Assembly (NCBI RefSeq): GCF_008635795.1
Contig: NZ_VWRQ01000023.1
Coordinates: 62,001 to 126,000 of the forward strand
Reading direction: 5' to 3'
Length of the DNA: 64,000 nt
Source: Paenibacillus tepidiphilus
GTDB lineage: Bacteria; Bacillota; Bacilli; Paenibacillales; Paenibacillaceae
Under the pieces are notes generated by a model. That model was not told where the DNA came from. It saw nothing but the letters and a program-made list of their open reading frames with translations, and did no database searches. Of this stretch, positions 50,197 to 59,108 are shown piece by piece; within the stretch, counting starts at the first letter, position 1; every line of letters begins with the position of its first letter. The position numbers and the translations under genes are program-made.

Positions 50197-52515
50197 ATGC
50201 GTGAGACAATATCAATGGACAAAGGCTGGAAATTCCACCTGGGGGATTTCACAGAGCCGAGAAACCGCTGGGCCTGGGGAAAATCAGGGTCCTGGAACCA
50301 GGGGCCGGAAAGCTTCGGGTTTGATGACAGCGCGTGGAGAGAGGTGAGCGTGCCCCATGATTTTGTCATTGAAGGGGAGCCTCAGCCCTACATGGTCAAA
50401 GAATTTGACGATAAGGACAATGCCATACCCGAGATGCAGAGTGTGAACAACATGCATACCACCGCCGGCTCTTTGGTGAAGAATGTCGGGTGGTATCGTA
50501 AGCGCTTTTACATTCCTGAGGAGGACAAGGGGAAGAAGCTTGTTTTTATTTTTGACGGCGTCTACAGGGACAGCTCGATCTTCGTAAATAACTTTTTTGT
50601 GCAAAAGCATTTAAGCGGCTACACCGGCATCCACTGTGATATCACCGACTTCGTCAATTACGGCGGCGATAACGTGATTTCCGTGCGGGCGGACGCCAGA
50701 GGTGCAGAAGGCTGGTTCTACGAGGGCGGCGGTATTTACAGGCACACTTATTTGCTGAAGACCGCTCCGGCACATATTGAGCATGTATTCGTAGCGTGCG
50801 AGGTCGATCCGTATCAGCTTTCGGCCAGGATTAAGGTAAAGACGGAGCTGGACAATGGGCAGTCCGCCCGGATTCGGCTGGTTACGGAGATTATCAATCC
50901 GGACGGTGACAGTGTGGGAGCGATGGAGACGGAGCTCTCGGGGGAGTGCGCGGAACAGGAGGTGCTTTTGTCCGGTGTATCGCTATGGGATTTGGATAAT
51001 CCGCATATGTATAAGGCTGTCTGCAGGGCCTATAGCGGTGATGAGCTGACGGATGAATATACCACCGGCTTCGGCATCCGGGAGATTAAGTTTACGGGGG
51101 ATGAGGGCTTCTTCCTTAACGGCAAAAGTGTCAAAATCAAAGGCGTCTGCGCCCACCAGAATCATGGCGGGCTGGGCACGGCACTGCCGGATGAAATATA
51201 CACTTTCCGTATCCGGAAGCTGAAGGAAATGGGCTGCAATGCCTACCGGACCTCGCATTATCCGCCTACGCCGGAGCTGCTGGACGTCTGTGACCGGCTG
51301 GGGATGCTTGTGATGGACGAGACCCGGCTGCTCTCCAGCGCCAAGGAGGATCTTGCGCAGCTTGAATTCATGGTGAAGCGTGACCGGAACCACCCTTCCG
51401 TCATCATGTATTCCATCGGCAACGAGGAAGCGCAGTCGCAGACCACACCGCAGGGCGCCAGAATTGCCGGCACGATGATGGAGCTGATCCGGAAGCTCGA
51501 TCCTACCCGGCCGGTGACGATGGGCCTCCTGATGTGGGATCTGGCCAACAAACGCCCGATTGAAGACATCTCCGACATTGCCGGCATCTCCGAGCAGCTC
51601 GATATCGCCGGGTTCAACTACCAGGATCACCGGTGGCAGGAATACCATGAGCGGTATCTGGAACAGCCGATGATCTGCACGGAGCAGGGCACGTTTAAAT
51701 CCACAAGAGGCTGCTACACCACAGAGGCGGAGAAGGGGCATCTGGCGGTCACCGACAAGACGGAGAGTTCATACATGAAGGGTGCCCGGCAGTGGCGTGC
51801 TGCCAAGCCTCCGTATATGAGCGGGCTTTTTCTCTGGACAGGCTTTGATTATTACGGTGAGCCGAGCCCGTATGCCTGGCCGGCGACCAGCTCCCAATTT
51901 GGCATTATGGATCTCTGCGGCTATCCCAAGGACTTCTATTATTACTATAAAGCCTGGTGGACGGATGAAGAGGTGCTGCATGTCTTTCCGCACTGGGATG
52001 GCCAGCCGGGTGAGCTGAAGGATGTGCATGTCTTCGCAAACTTCGACGAAGTTGAGCTGGCTGTGAATGGAAGAAGCCTGTGCATTAAGAAGATGGAGAC
52101 GGATGACTATCTGGAATGGGAGCAGGTTGCCTATGAACCGGGAGAACTGCGGGCCAGAGGGTATCGGGACGGTGTTCTGCTTAAGGAGACTGTCATCAGT
52201 ACGACGGGTTCTCCGTACCGGGTAGTGTTAAGCCTTGATTTTGCTGAGAATCAGATCGCGGTCATTAAGGCGGAAGTGCAGGATGATCAGGGCCGGAGGG
52301 TACCGGATGCGGGCAATGAGCTTTCATTTATGCTGGAAGGGGAGGTTGAGCTGCTCGGCACCAGTAACGGCGACCCGTCGGATCATACGCTTGCCCATAG
52401 CCGTGTGCGCCGTGCCTTCAACGGACTGGCCCAGGCCATTGTGCGATTCAGCGGCCGGGTAGTGGTTACTGTGCAGTCAGACGGGCTGGAAGGCAATGAA
52501 TTGTTTATAGAGTAG
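50197..52515 (+). CDS. GH2 glycosidase (beta-galactosidase/beta-glucuronidase type)
   Basis: A 772-residue family 2 glycoside hydrolase. AGGAGGGG precedes the ATG at 50197; the open frame extends upstream without a ribosome site. The N-terminal sugar-binding domain (WKFHLGDFTEP, WYRKRFYIPEEDKGKKLVF) is followed by an immunoglobulin-like domain and the catalytic barrel. The acid/base Glu410 lies in SIGNEEAQ and the nucleophile Glu496 in CTEQGTF. Before them is AYRTSHYPPTPELLDVCDRL. C-terminal beta domains complete it. There is no signal peptide, so it acts in the cytoplasm on imported oligosaccharides. Specificity cannot be fixed; TEQG instead of TEYG is slightly unusual. Confidence 0.88.
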   Translation: MRETISMDKGWKFHLGDFTEPRNRWAWGKSGSWNQGPESFGFDDSAWREVSVPHDFVIEGEPQPYMVKEFDDKDNAIPEMQSVNNMHTTAGSLVKNVGWYRKRFYIPEEDKGKKLVFIFDGVYRDSSIFVNNFFVQKHLSGYTGIHCDITDFVNYGGDNVISVRADARGAEGWFYEGGGIYRHTYLLKTAPAHIEHVFVACEVDPYQLSARIKVKTELDNGQSARIRLVTEIINPDGDSVGAMETELSGECAEQEVLLSGVSLWDLDNPHMYKAVCRAYSGDELTDEYTTGFGIREIKFTGDEGFFLNGKSVKIKGVCAHQNHGGLGTALPDEIYTFRIRKLKEMGCNAYRTSHYPPTPELLDVCDRLGMLVMDETRLLSSAKEDLAQLEFMVKRDRNHPSVIMYSIGNEEAQSQTTPQGARIAGTMMELIRKLDPTRPVTMGLLMWDLANKRPIEDISDIAGISEQLDIAGFNYQDHRWQEYHERYLEQPMICTEQGTFKSTRGCYTTEAEKGHLAVTDKTESSYMKGARQWRAAKPPYMSGLFLWTGFDYYGEPSPYAWPATSSQFGIMDLCGYPKDFYYYYKAWWTDEEVLHVFPHWDGQPGELKDVHVFANFDEVELAVNGRSLCIKKMETDDYLEWEQVAYEPGELRARGYRDGVLLKETVISTTGSPYRVVLSLDFAENQIAVIKAEVQDDQGRRVPDAGNELSFMLEGEVELLGTSNGDPSDHTLAHSRVRRAFNGLAQAIVRFSGRVVVTVQSDGLEGNELFIE

Positions 52516-52748
52516 AAGGCGGAGCCCGGCCGGGCGGCGGGTTGATGGGGGGTATGCCGGTGGAATCCGCCCGGCGGGTGGATCGTGACGCATGTGCCGT
52601 AGAAACAAACCCATGGCCGAAAGTGCCTTGGCTTTATGGATGCGCTATAGTCCGTTACGGCGGCTTATTCGCCCATAACTTCGAAATAGCGGCTCCTCGG
52701 TCCGTTAACGTGAGAGTACTGCGGATTCACCCCCGGAGCAGATTCGTC
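52516..52748. other. Gene-free stretch after the GH2 gene
   Basis: No convincing gene or element is seen in these 230 bases. Short frames here lack ribosome sites. Confidence 0.4.
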
Positions 52749-52804
52749 AGCATCAACTCTAGAAGAGTTGTTCCAAAGCATCAACCCTAGAGGAGTTGTC
52801 CCAA
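52749..52804 (+). repeat. 28-bp tandem repeat, two copies
   Basis: AGCATCAACYCTAGARGAGT with TGTYCCAA recurs at 52749-52776 and 52777-52804. Each unit has a small CAAC/GTTG hairpin. The ends of both units (GAGTTGTYCCAAAGC) can pair with GCTTTTGGAACAGCTC of the following terminator, so they compete for it. Confidence 0.7.
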
Positions 52805-52842
52805 AGCAGCCAGTCCGTGGCTTTTGGAACAGCTCTTTTTTG
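52790..52842 (+). terminator. Intrinsic terminator upstream of the rlaP-rtcB promoter
   Basis: GAGTTGTCCCAAAGC pairs with GCTTTTGGAACAGCTC around a CCA/TGG inner stem and a GTCC loop, followed by T6. Confidence 0.8.
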
Positions 52843-52858
52843 CTTGCATAGAAGGTTT

Positions 52859-52906
52859 GTAATACATCCACCCTGTTCGTGGAGGTTTAAAGATGCAATA
52901 ATTTGG
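52859..52906 (+). promoter_or_regulatory. GTAATAC element, copy B: promoter region of rlaP-rtcB
   Basis: GTAATAC (52859-52865), 4 nt, ACCCTGTTCG (52870-52879), 12 nt, GATGCAATAAT (52892-52902), 1 nt, TGG. The conserved parts and both spacings are identical to copy A before hen1, while the spacer bases differ. The leader to the first start codon is about 70 nt. Confidence 0.7.
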
Positions 52907-52979
52907 TCAGAAATGAAAGGTTCGCTTGAGAAAAAGCCTGGAGCGTACCGGGAGCAGAGCGGGAGAAGGAGGATATGGT

Positions 52980-53780
52980 ATGACAGAAATCCATCAACAA
53001 ATCTTAGAGGAGTTAAGCCGGATTGAACGGGAAGAGCAGATGCGAATTATCTATGCCTGTGAATCCGGCAGCCGGGCCTGGGGCTTTCCCTCGCAGGACA
53101 GTGATTATGATGTTCGATTCATCTATGTCCGTCCGGTGGAGTGGTACCTGTCCATTGAAGATAAGCGGGATGTCATCGAGCGCCCGATTAATAATATGCT
53201 GGATATTAACGGCTGGGACCTGCGCAAAGCGCTGCGGCTGTTCCGCAAGTCGAACCCGCCGCTGCTGGAGTGGCTGCAATCGCCGATTGTTTACCGGGAG
53301 AACCATAGCGCGGCAGAGCAGATCCGCAGCCTCTCGCCGCTGACCTTCTCACCCAGGTCCTGCCTATATCACTATCTGCATATGGCGAAGGGCAACTACC
53401 GGCAATACTTGCAGGGTGAGCGCGTGCGGATCAAGAAATACTTCTACGTGCTGCGGCCGATTCTGGCCTGTGAATGGATTGCGAAGCATGGCAGCATGCC
53501 GCCGATGGAGTTTGACCGGCTTGCCGGTGACCTTGTGCCTGCGGGCAGCAAGCTGAAGGCAAGCATAGACGAGCTGCTGGTCCGCAAGCGGGCAGGCGAG
53601 GAGATGGACAATGAACCGAGGATTCAGGTCATTAACGATTTTTTGGAGGAGCGGCTTGAGTATTATGAACAGGCGGCTGCAGCGGTTCCGGCAGGGGATG
53701 GAGATCAAAGTGAACGGCTGGATAGGCTGTTTCGCACGGTACTACGGGAAATATGGGCACAGGACCGGGTGGGACATTAA
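52980..53780 (+). CDS. Polymerase-beta-like nucleotidyltransferase, RlaP type
   Basis: A 266-residue nucleotidyltransferase. The ATG at 52980 follows GGAGAAGGAGG by 7 bp. The active site is ESGSRAWGFPSQDSDYDVRF: Gly30-Ser31 and the Asp pair at 42 and 44. The C-terminal part is helical (LRKALRLFRKSNPPLLEWLQ, YHYLHMAKGNYRQYLQGERV, KKYFYVLRPILACEWI). It belongs to the COG3541 (YcgL) group, part of which is described as RlaP, RNA-ligase-associated pol-beta, because it is encoded with RtcB or Hen1-Pnkp. It may add nucleotides to damaged RNA ends; this is inference. rtcB follows after 57 bp. Confidence 0.82.
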   Translation: MTEIHQQILEELSRIEREEQMRIIYACESGSRAWGFPSQDSDYDVRFIYVRPVEWYLSIEDKRDVIERPINNMLDINGWDLRKALRLFRKSNPPLLEWLQSPIVYRENHSAAEQIRSLSPLTFSPRSCLYHYLHMAKGNYRQYLQGERVRIKKYFYVLRPILACEWIAKHGSMPPMEFDRLAGDLVPAGSKLKASIDELLVRKRAGEEMDNEPRIQVINDFLEERLEYYEQAAAAVPAGDGDQSERLDRLFRTVLREIWAQDRVGH

Positions 53781-53837
53781 GCGGATTGCGGACCGGGACA
53801 GCACCAAATTTATGAGCGTAAGGGGAACTGAATCATA

Positions 53838-55064
53838 ATGGCTTATCAAAATATCAACAATGTACGTGTCTGGGGCAAGCCTGACGAGGGAGCTCTGGTT
53901 CAGGCGGAAGTATGCTCGTCCTACGGCAATGTCGTACAGACACTGCTCATGGCGGATCACCATAAAGGATACAGCCAGCCCATCGGCGGCGTGGTCGTGT
54001 ATGATGGACAAATCTCGCCTTCCGGCGTCGGCTATGATATTGCCTGCGGCAACAAGGCGGTCCGCACGGGCCTGGCCGCGAAGGATATCAAGCCGAGACT
54101 GCCGCAGATCATGGATCAAATCGCCCGCCGAATCTCCTTCGGAGTCGGACGGATCAACAATGAGAAGGTCGATCATGAACTGTTCGATGATCCGGATTGG
54201 GATGTCTACAAGGCTGTAGGGATGCAGGAGCACGACAAGCTGAAGCTGCTGGCCCGCAATCAGCTCGGGACGGTTGGCAGCGGCAACCATTTTGTGGACC
54301 TGTTCGAGGAAGCGGAGACCGGGGCCTTATGGGTGGCCAATCATTTCGGCAGCAGAGGCTTCGGGCATAAGACGGCCAGCGGGTTCATCAATCTGGCGGC
54401 GGGCAGAGCATTTATGGCAAATGCGCCGGGCGAGAAGATGGACCAGCCGCCGGTTCTGCTGGACCTCAGCAGTGAGCTTGGCGAGATGTATTACCGGGCG
54501 ATGAAGCTGGCCGGACGCTACGCCTATGCGGGAAGAGACGAAGTGATGCGGCAGGTGCTGAAGATTCTGGGAACCACCGCTGAGCTGGAGGTGCATAACC
54601 ACCATAACTATGCCTGGAAGGAGAACCATAACGGCCGGGAAGTGGTCGTGGTGCGCAAGGGAGCGACTCCATCCGCGCCGGGCCAGATCGGATTTATCGG
54701 CGGGAGCATGGGGGATATCTCTGTGATCGTCAGAGGGAAGGACAGTGCCGAGAACCGGGACGCTTACTACAGCACCGTTCACGGTGCCGGACGAGTGATG
54801 AGCCGCACCCAGGCTGCGGGCAAAATGAACTGGAAGACCCGCACCCGCAGCGGCGGCGCGATCACTGCAGAGCAGATGCGCACAGCCGTATCGGACTACG
54901 GTGTAGAGCTGCGCGGCGCGGGAACGGACGAGAGCCCGTTCGTCTACCGGAAGCTCCAGGGAGTGCTGGAAGCTCATGCCGGAACCATTGAGGTCATGCA
55001 TGTGCTGAAGCCGATTGGCGTCTGCATGGCCGGTGCAGATGAATTTGATCCGTATAAGGATTAA
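53838..55064 (+). CDS. rtcB: RNA-splicing ligase RtcB family protein
   Basis: GTP- and metal-dependent RNA ligase that joins 2',3'-cyclic phosphate or 3'-phosphate to 5'-OH ends. 408 residues, of the shorter RtcB form. AAGGGGAAC precedes the ATG. Metal and active-site motifs: SPSGVGYDIACGNKAVRT (Asp and Cys ligands), GTVGSGNHFVDLFEEAE, HNHHNYAWKE, RKGATPSAPGQIGFIGGSMG, and the guanylated His315 in TVHGAGRVMSRTQA. All appear intact. Together with the upstream nucleotidyltransferase it forms a two-gene repair operon controlled by GTAATAC element B. No archease gene is present nearby. Confidence 0.93.
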   Translation: MAYQNINNVRVWGKPDEGALVQAEVCSSYGNVVQTLLMADHHKGYSQPIGGVVVYDGQISPSGVGYDIACGNKAVRTGLAAKDIKPRLPQIMDQIARRISFGVGRINNEKVDHELFDDPDWDVYKAVGMQEHDKLKLLARNQLGTVGSGNHFVDLFEEAETGALWVANHFGSRGFGHKTASGFINLAAGRAFMANAPGEKMDQPPVLLDLSSELGEMYYRAMKLAGRYAYAGRDEVMRQVLKILGTTAELEVHNHHNYAWKENHNGREVVVVRKGATPSAPGQIGFIGGSMGDISVIVRGKDSAENRDAYYSTVHGAGRVMSRTQAAGKMNWKTRTRSGGAITAEQMRTAVSDYGVELRGAGTDESPFVYRKLQGVLEAHAGTIEVMHVLKPIGVCMAGADEFDPYKD

Positions 55065-55089
55065 TAAGCATACGGCCATCCCCCAAGAA

Positions 55090-55137
55090 GCGGGGCCTTA
55101 GCAAGGACCTGTTCAGGTCTTTGGCTAAGGCCCCGCA
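55090..55137. terminator. Bidirectional terminator
   Basis: GCGGGGCCTTAGC pairs with GCTAAGGCCCCGC around an inner AAGGACCTG/CAGGTCTTT stem, between converging rtcB and the BASS transporter gene. Confidence 0.8.
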
Positions 55138-55152
55138 GCCTATTCTAGCGTT

Positions 55153-56124
55153 TTATGCCGCTGTTGAATTGTTGCCGCCGGCCACTCTCAGCTTTGTGCG
55201 GGTGCTGAGCAGGAAGCCTACAAGTGAAGCCAGCAGCTGCTGGAACACCATGCCCAGCACGACCGGAACGGCTACCGGCGGCGGGAAATACGATACGGCA
55301 AGCACCGCGCCGGCGCTGATATTGCGCATGCCGCCGTTGAAGACCAGGGCGACCTCGTCCGCCTCGTTCCAGCGCAGCAGCTTCGCGATGAGGAAGCAAA
55401 TGGCATAGCCGGTCGAGGCGAGCAGCACGATCACGACGGCAAGCAGCACCAGCTGCAGGTCGATATCGGCCAGATAAGGCGAAATGACAGAGCCGTTAAT
55501 CATAATGACGATGGCCATGAACAGCTTGGAGAACGGATTCAATCTGGGACTCCAGCGGGGAGCCACCGCGCCCTTACTCCATTCATTGAGCACCATGCCG
55601 AGCAGGGAGGGCACAACGATCATCCAGAAGAGGCTGCCCATCATCGCCCAGACATCCAGCTTCACGCTCGTTCCAATCAGCACCGACAATACGCCGGGAA
55701 CAGCAAAAGGAGCCAGCAGCGTATCAATCAGAATAATGGACAGGGTCAGCGCGGTATTACCTTTATAGATACTGACCCAAATGAAGCTGCTGACGCCTGT
55801 AGGAATTACTGCGGCAAGCACCAGCCCGGTAATCGTGTATTGGTCTCCGGAGTAGAGCACATTTCCGAACCCGAAGGCAACCAGCGGCATCGCAATATGC
55901 AGGACAAAGATACAGGCGAACAGTGGCAGGGGTCTTTTGAGAACATTCAAGAAATCCTTGAATCCCAGGCTGATGCTTCCGGCAAACGTCATAAACGCAA
56001 ACAGCCATGGCGACAAGAAGGTGTACGGAGATAACGCAGTTCCGCAGAGCACGCCAATCAGGACGCTGACCGGAGTAATAAGCGGCATCATGCGATTTAG
56101 CTTACGGTTCAAAGCGAGAAGCAT
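55153..56124 (-). CDS. Bile acid:sodium symporter (BASS) family transporter
   Basis: A 323-residue membrane protein with nine or ten hydrophobic segments. AAAGGAAG precedes the ATG at 56124. Family patterns: FMTFAGSISLGFKDFLNVLK, TGLVLAAVIPTGVSSFIWVS (the first crossover helix) and FNGGMRNISAGAVLAVSYFP (the second). Bacterial members take up organic anions with sodium; the substrate is unknown. It stands alone. Confidence 0.85.
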   Translation of the reverse strand: MLLALNRKLNRMMPLITPVSVLIGVLCGTALSPYTFLSPWLFAFMTFAGSISLGFKDFLNVLKRPLPLFACIFVLHIAMPLVAFGFGNVLYSGDQYTITGLVLAAVIPTGVSSFIWVSIYKGNTALTLSIILIDTLLAPFAVPGVLSVLIGTSVKLDVWAMMGSLFWMIVVPSLLGMVLNEWSKGAVAPRWSPRLNPFSKLFMAIVIMINGSVISPYLADIDLQLVLLAVVIVLLASTGYAICFLIAKLLRWNEADEVALVFNGGMRNISAGAVLAVSYFPPPVAVPVVLGMVFQQLLASLVGFLLSTRTKLRVAGGNNSTAA

Positions 56125-56386
56125 ATCATGACTTCCTTTTCGAATGAGTTCCTACCATTATACATCTATTGACCGGCGGGACAACCTTTCATAGAGCACA
56201 CTTTACGCTTCTGTCACGAAATTGTACCGGGCATCAGCCTTTGAAATTTATTTTAAATATGTGCTATGATCGACAAATCAGTGTGTAGAGATATTGGCTG
56301 TGCTACCCTTCGGTACAGGTCAAAAATATATGTCTCTTAAGATACGTCTACCATCTGAAATTACTTTCAAATGGAGATGGTCACTT

Positions 56387-56884
56387 ATGCATGAAGAAAC
56401 AAGATTACCGCGGAACGGCAAAGAATTCGTTATATTTCTGGCGATTATATCCATTCTTTCCGTCAACCTGATCGCACCGCTGATTATGGGCTTCAAATTC
56501 GGGTTCAGCCGGGAAGTCTATCTTGACACCCTGCAGGCGATTCCGTTCGTCTGGATTTGCGTGATCCTGCTGGTCACCCTTGTCGCGAACCCCATCGTCA
56601 GCCGACTTGTGCACAAGTTTACCATGCCTACCGACGGCTTCAATGCCAGAGTCCTGTTCACGATCCTCTTCAGTGTTACCATTCTTTCTGTCCTCCTGAC
56701 CGTAATCGGGTCCTGGATCGGGATGCGGGAGATCAGCCTGGAGCCGGTCCGCAAATTCTTCTATGACTGGCCGCGCAACTTCTTTATCGCCTTTTGGGTG
56801 GAGGTATTGATCGCCCAGCCGATTGCCAGGTATGCCATGAAGAAGCTGCATGCCCGCCAGGCGCGTAAGACAGTGAGTATGTAA
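56387..56884 (+). CDS. DUF2798-family membrane protein
   Basis: A 165-residue protein with four membrane segments arranged as two similar halves (NGKEFVIFLAIISILSVNLI with MGFKFGFS; ARVLFTILFSVTILSVLLTV). Each half ends in a DUF2798-like FVxWPxNFF-type stretch, clearest in FYDWPRNFFIAFWVEVLIAQ. GGAGATGG precedes the ATG at 56387, and a TATGAT-type -10 is seen near 56265. No function is established for the family. A bidirectional terminator separates it from the HTTM gene. Confidence 0.75.
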   Translation: MHEETRLPRNGKEFVIFLAIISILSVNLIAPLIMGFKFGFSREVYLDTLQAIPFVWICVILLVTLVANPIVSRLVHKFTMPTDGFNARVLFTILFSVTILSVLLTVIGSWIGMREISLEPVRKFFYDWPRNFFIAFWVEVLIAQPIARYAMKKLHARQARKTVSM

Positions 56885-56911
56885 CGCTATTAAATATGAA
56901 GCAGGCAAAAT

Positions 56912-56963
56912 AACAACCGGGCCAGGACGAGGGAAGTTTCCCTTGTCCCAGCCCGGTTGTTTG
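56912..56963. terminator. Bidirectional terminator
   Basis: AACAACCGGGC pairs with GCCCGGTTGTT; inner GGACGAGGGAA/TTCCCTTGTCC extends the stem. Confidence 0.88.
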
Positions 56964-56975
56964 TTTATAGGCCGG

Positions 56976-58889
56976 TTAGCCGGCGCCTTCGACGGCTTCT
57001 CTCCAAGTCGCTTGCACTCCCTCGGCAGCCCCGCTATCTAGCGCGATCTGCAGTTCCCCACCGTTTGCCGTAATCTCACCGACCCGGGTCCACGGCTGAG
57101 TCATGTTCTCTTTCAGTAGGCCTCGGCGGAATTCATCCATCGACACCTTGAGCGGCTTGCGCTGGATCTCAATGCTGCCGCTGCCGGATGTAAGATCCAC
57201 CCCGCTGCGCGCCGCCCAGAAAGCGGCGTAATCCAGCATGCTGCGGCTGGCCTGATCGAACGGAAGCTCAGGATGGGCCGTGGCATAAGCCCAGTTATCC
57301 CACTGGCGGCCGATCATGTATGCCCGGGAAAAGCCGCTGCCGTCCATGACCGGCAGCGCAGTTGCGGAGTCGCCGCTAACATACACGAGCCGTGTCTGGA
57401 ACACATAATTCTCAAAATGGGTTTCCGTGTACACCCCATGATTGCTCCAGCCCAGCACCGGATATGTGATCCGCTTATATACTGCGGCCGTATCTCTTAG
57501 AGCAGCCGTAGTCCGGCTGTCTTCGCCGGTTATATACTTCCCGTAGAACGGCGTTCCGAAGGAGAGAACGACAAAGGAAATCCCCCACAGCAGCAGGAAC
57601 GTCCCGGCAGGCCAGAACTTTCCGGCCAGCACAGAGGCGGGCCGCTCCGGCGGCGCGGCAATGCCGATGCCGCAGGTGCTGTCGGTGCAGCCGCCCTCCC
57701 GCTTGCGTTTGGCCGCCACCTTGCCGTAAATGCGGGCAGCAATGCCGTGGAATGGCGGCAGGCCAAGCAGCAGTCCCGCCGGATAGGTCCAGCCCATTGC
57801 CCGCAGGACGGCGGCATACGTGTCCACGCCTTTATGCAGCTTCGTCCCTTTCTCCACAGCGTAGATATCATGCAGCAGCTCCACCTCCGGGATGCCGCAC
57901 AGCAGCTTCTCCTCTGCCGCGTAATCCTGCAGCGCTTTCCATTCGATCGCCTTGCGGATATCAAGGGCGGACAGGATGCCGACCGTCTGGCGGCACAGCG
58001 GACAAAGCCGGTCGTAATAAACGCTCAGCTGTTTGCGCTTCGCCGCAAGGAGCCTGTCATACAGCTTGCGGTAGGCGCTTTCCGGTATGACCGCCAGATG
58101 AATGACAGTGACCAAGAGACTCATGACCGGAATCGGAAATACCAGCAGGACACCGGCATGCAGGAGCACCCCTCCGATACTCAGCCATACCCGCAGCGGC
58201 TTGAACCATACCAGAAAGACATACAGCAGTTCATAAAGCAGCAGGGAGTAGCCTAGGATCAGCACCAGCCAGTGGTGGTCAATCAGCCAGGATACATCAT
58301 AAAACGTTGTAAAAGGGAGCGAGGCCGGGGCCCATAACCCGAGACCCGTCAGGTACATGGAGGAAGAAAGCTTGTAGAACATGGAATCCAGATAGAATAA
58401 TCCGATCAGCAAAATCAGATACGCCGTATGAAGGAACCGGGCCTGCGGCCGGGGCAGCTTACGGACACGGACACGGGCCTGGCGGCGGCGCTCCATAAGG
58501 CTCTCCACCGATACACAGACAGACACAGGCATGAATAGGAGCAGGAAGGAGCCTGTCAGAAACAACGAATCCACCTGCCAGTTGTTCGCTTCATTTACGG
58601 CGACGAACCCCAGAATGTATACGCTGATTGCATAATTGACGATGGCTGCGGGCCGGGTCAGTGCGCCAATGAGCAGCAGTACCAGCGCTATCAGCCACAG
58701 CGCGAACAATACAGATAAGAATGCCGGGGCCTCAGCAGCCAGGCTGTCCTGCTGAAAAATCAAATCCCTGAAGATGATCATTTGCAGCACTTCAAGTATA
58801 AATACAAGCGCGAAGCCGATCCGGAACAACGCCAGCGGGAAAGCCGGCTCCTTGCGGTCATATAGCTTCGCCTTCACCCATTTCCACAT
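56976..58889 (-). CDS. HTTM-type membrane protein fused to a DCC1-like thiol oxidoreductase domain
   Basis: A 637-residue protein. AAGGAGGTAA precedes the ATG at 58889. Residues 1-275 are an HTTM (vitamin K carboxylase-like) membrane domain with several helices (FRIGFALVFILEVLQMIIFR, LIGLFYLDSMFYKLSSSMYL). Residues about 283-400 are a DCC/DUF393 domain with the redox pair CPLC (about 294-297, VYYDRLCPLCRQTVGILSAL). One more membrane helix (FLLLWGISFVVLSFG) and a C-terminal outside domain follow. A CTDSTCGIG stretch near 395 offers more Cys. The fusion suggests electron or thiol transfer at the membrane, but the substrate is unknown. Confidence 0.8.
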   Translation of the reverse strand: MWKWVKAKLYDRKEPAFPLALFRIGFALVFILEVLQMIIFRDLIFQQDSLAAEAPAFLSVLFALWLIALVLLLIGALTRPAAIVNYAISVYILGFVAVNEANNWQVDSLFLTGSFLLLFMPVSVCVSVESLMERRRQARVRVRKLPRPQARFLHTAYLILLIGLFYLDSMFYKLSSSMYLTGLGLWAPASLPFTTFYDVSWLIDHHWLVLILGYSLLLYELLYVFLVWFKPLRVWLSIGGVLLHAGVLLVFPIPVMSLLVTVIHLAVIPESAYRKLYDRLLAAKRKQLSVYYDRLCPLCRQTVGILSALDIRKAIEWKALQDYAAEEKLLCGIPEVELLHDIYAVEKGTKLHKGVDTYAAVLRAMGWTYPAGLLLGLPPFHGIAARIYGKVAAKRKREGGCTDSTCGIGIAAPPERPASVLAGKFWPAGTFLLLWGISFVVLSFGTPFYGKYITGEDSRTTAALRDTAAVYKRITYPVLGWSNHGVYTETHFENYVFQTRLVYVSGDSATALPVMDGSGFSRAYMIGRQWDNWAYATAHPELPFDQASRSMLDYAAFWAARSGVDLTSGSGSIEIQRKPLKVSMDEFRRGLLKENMTQPWTRVGEITANGGELQIALDSGAAEGVQATWREAVEGAG

Positions 58890-59006
58890 CGCATTACCTC
58901 CTTGAGCTGTTCTTGGGTTGTTTTCTCTTCATTAACCGATTGACCGCCGGACAAACAACGACAGGCTGTGTTATGGTTGAATAAAAGGAAAGAATTGGAG
59001 GGGGCA

Positions 59007-59087
59007 ATGGAGCCGAATACTCATGAAGTTGATAAGTCAGAAGAGGATATGTTAATAGAAGAAACGGTCCAGCGATACGTTATCTGA
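59007..59087 (+). CDS. Possible 26-residue leader-like peptide
   Basis: TTGGAGGGGG lies just before the ATG at 59007. The acidic peptide (MEPNTHEVDKSEEDMLIEET, then VQRYVI) ends 21 bp before the VOC gene. It may be a small gene or the remnant of a larger one; not recognised. Confidence 0.35.
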   Translation: MEPNTHEVDKSEEDMLIEETVQRYVI

Positions 59088-59108
59088 AGAATATAGGAGG
59101 CTGCTGTT

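Noticed and set aside
52749..52842. A T-box riboswitch before rlaP
   Set aside because: No T-box sequence or specifier stem; the downstream genes are not of amino-acid metabolism.
52859..52906. A sigma-54 promoter for rtcB
   Set aside because: No TGGCAC-N5-TTGC pattern, and no RtcR-like activator in the window.
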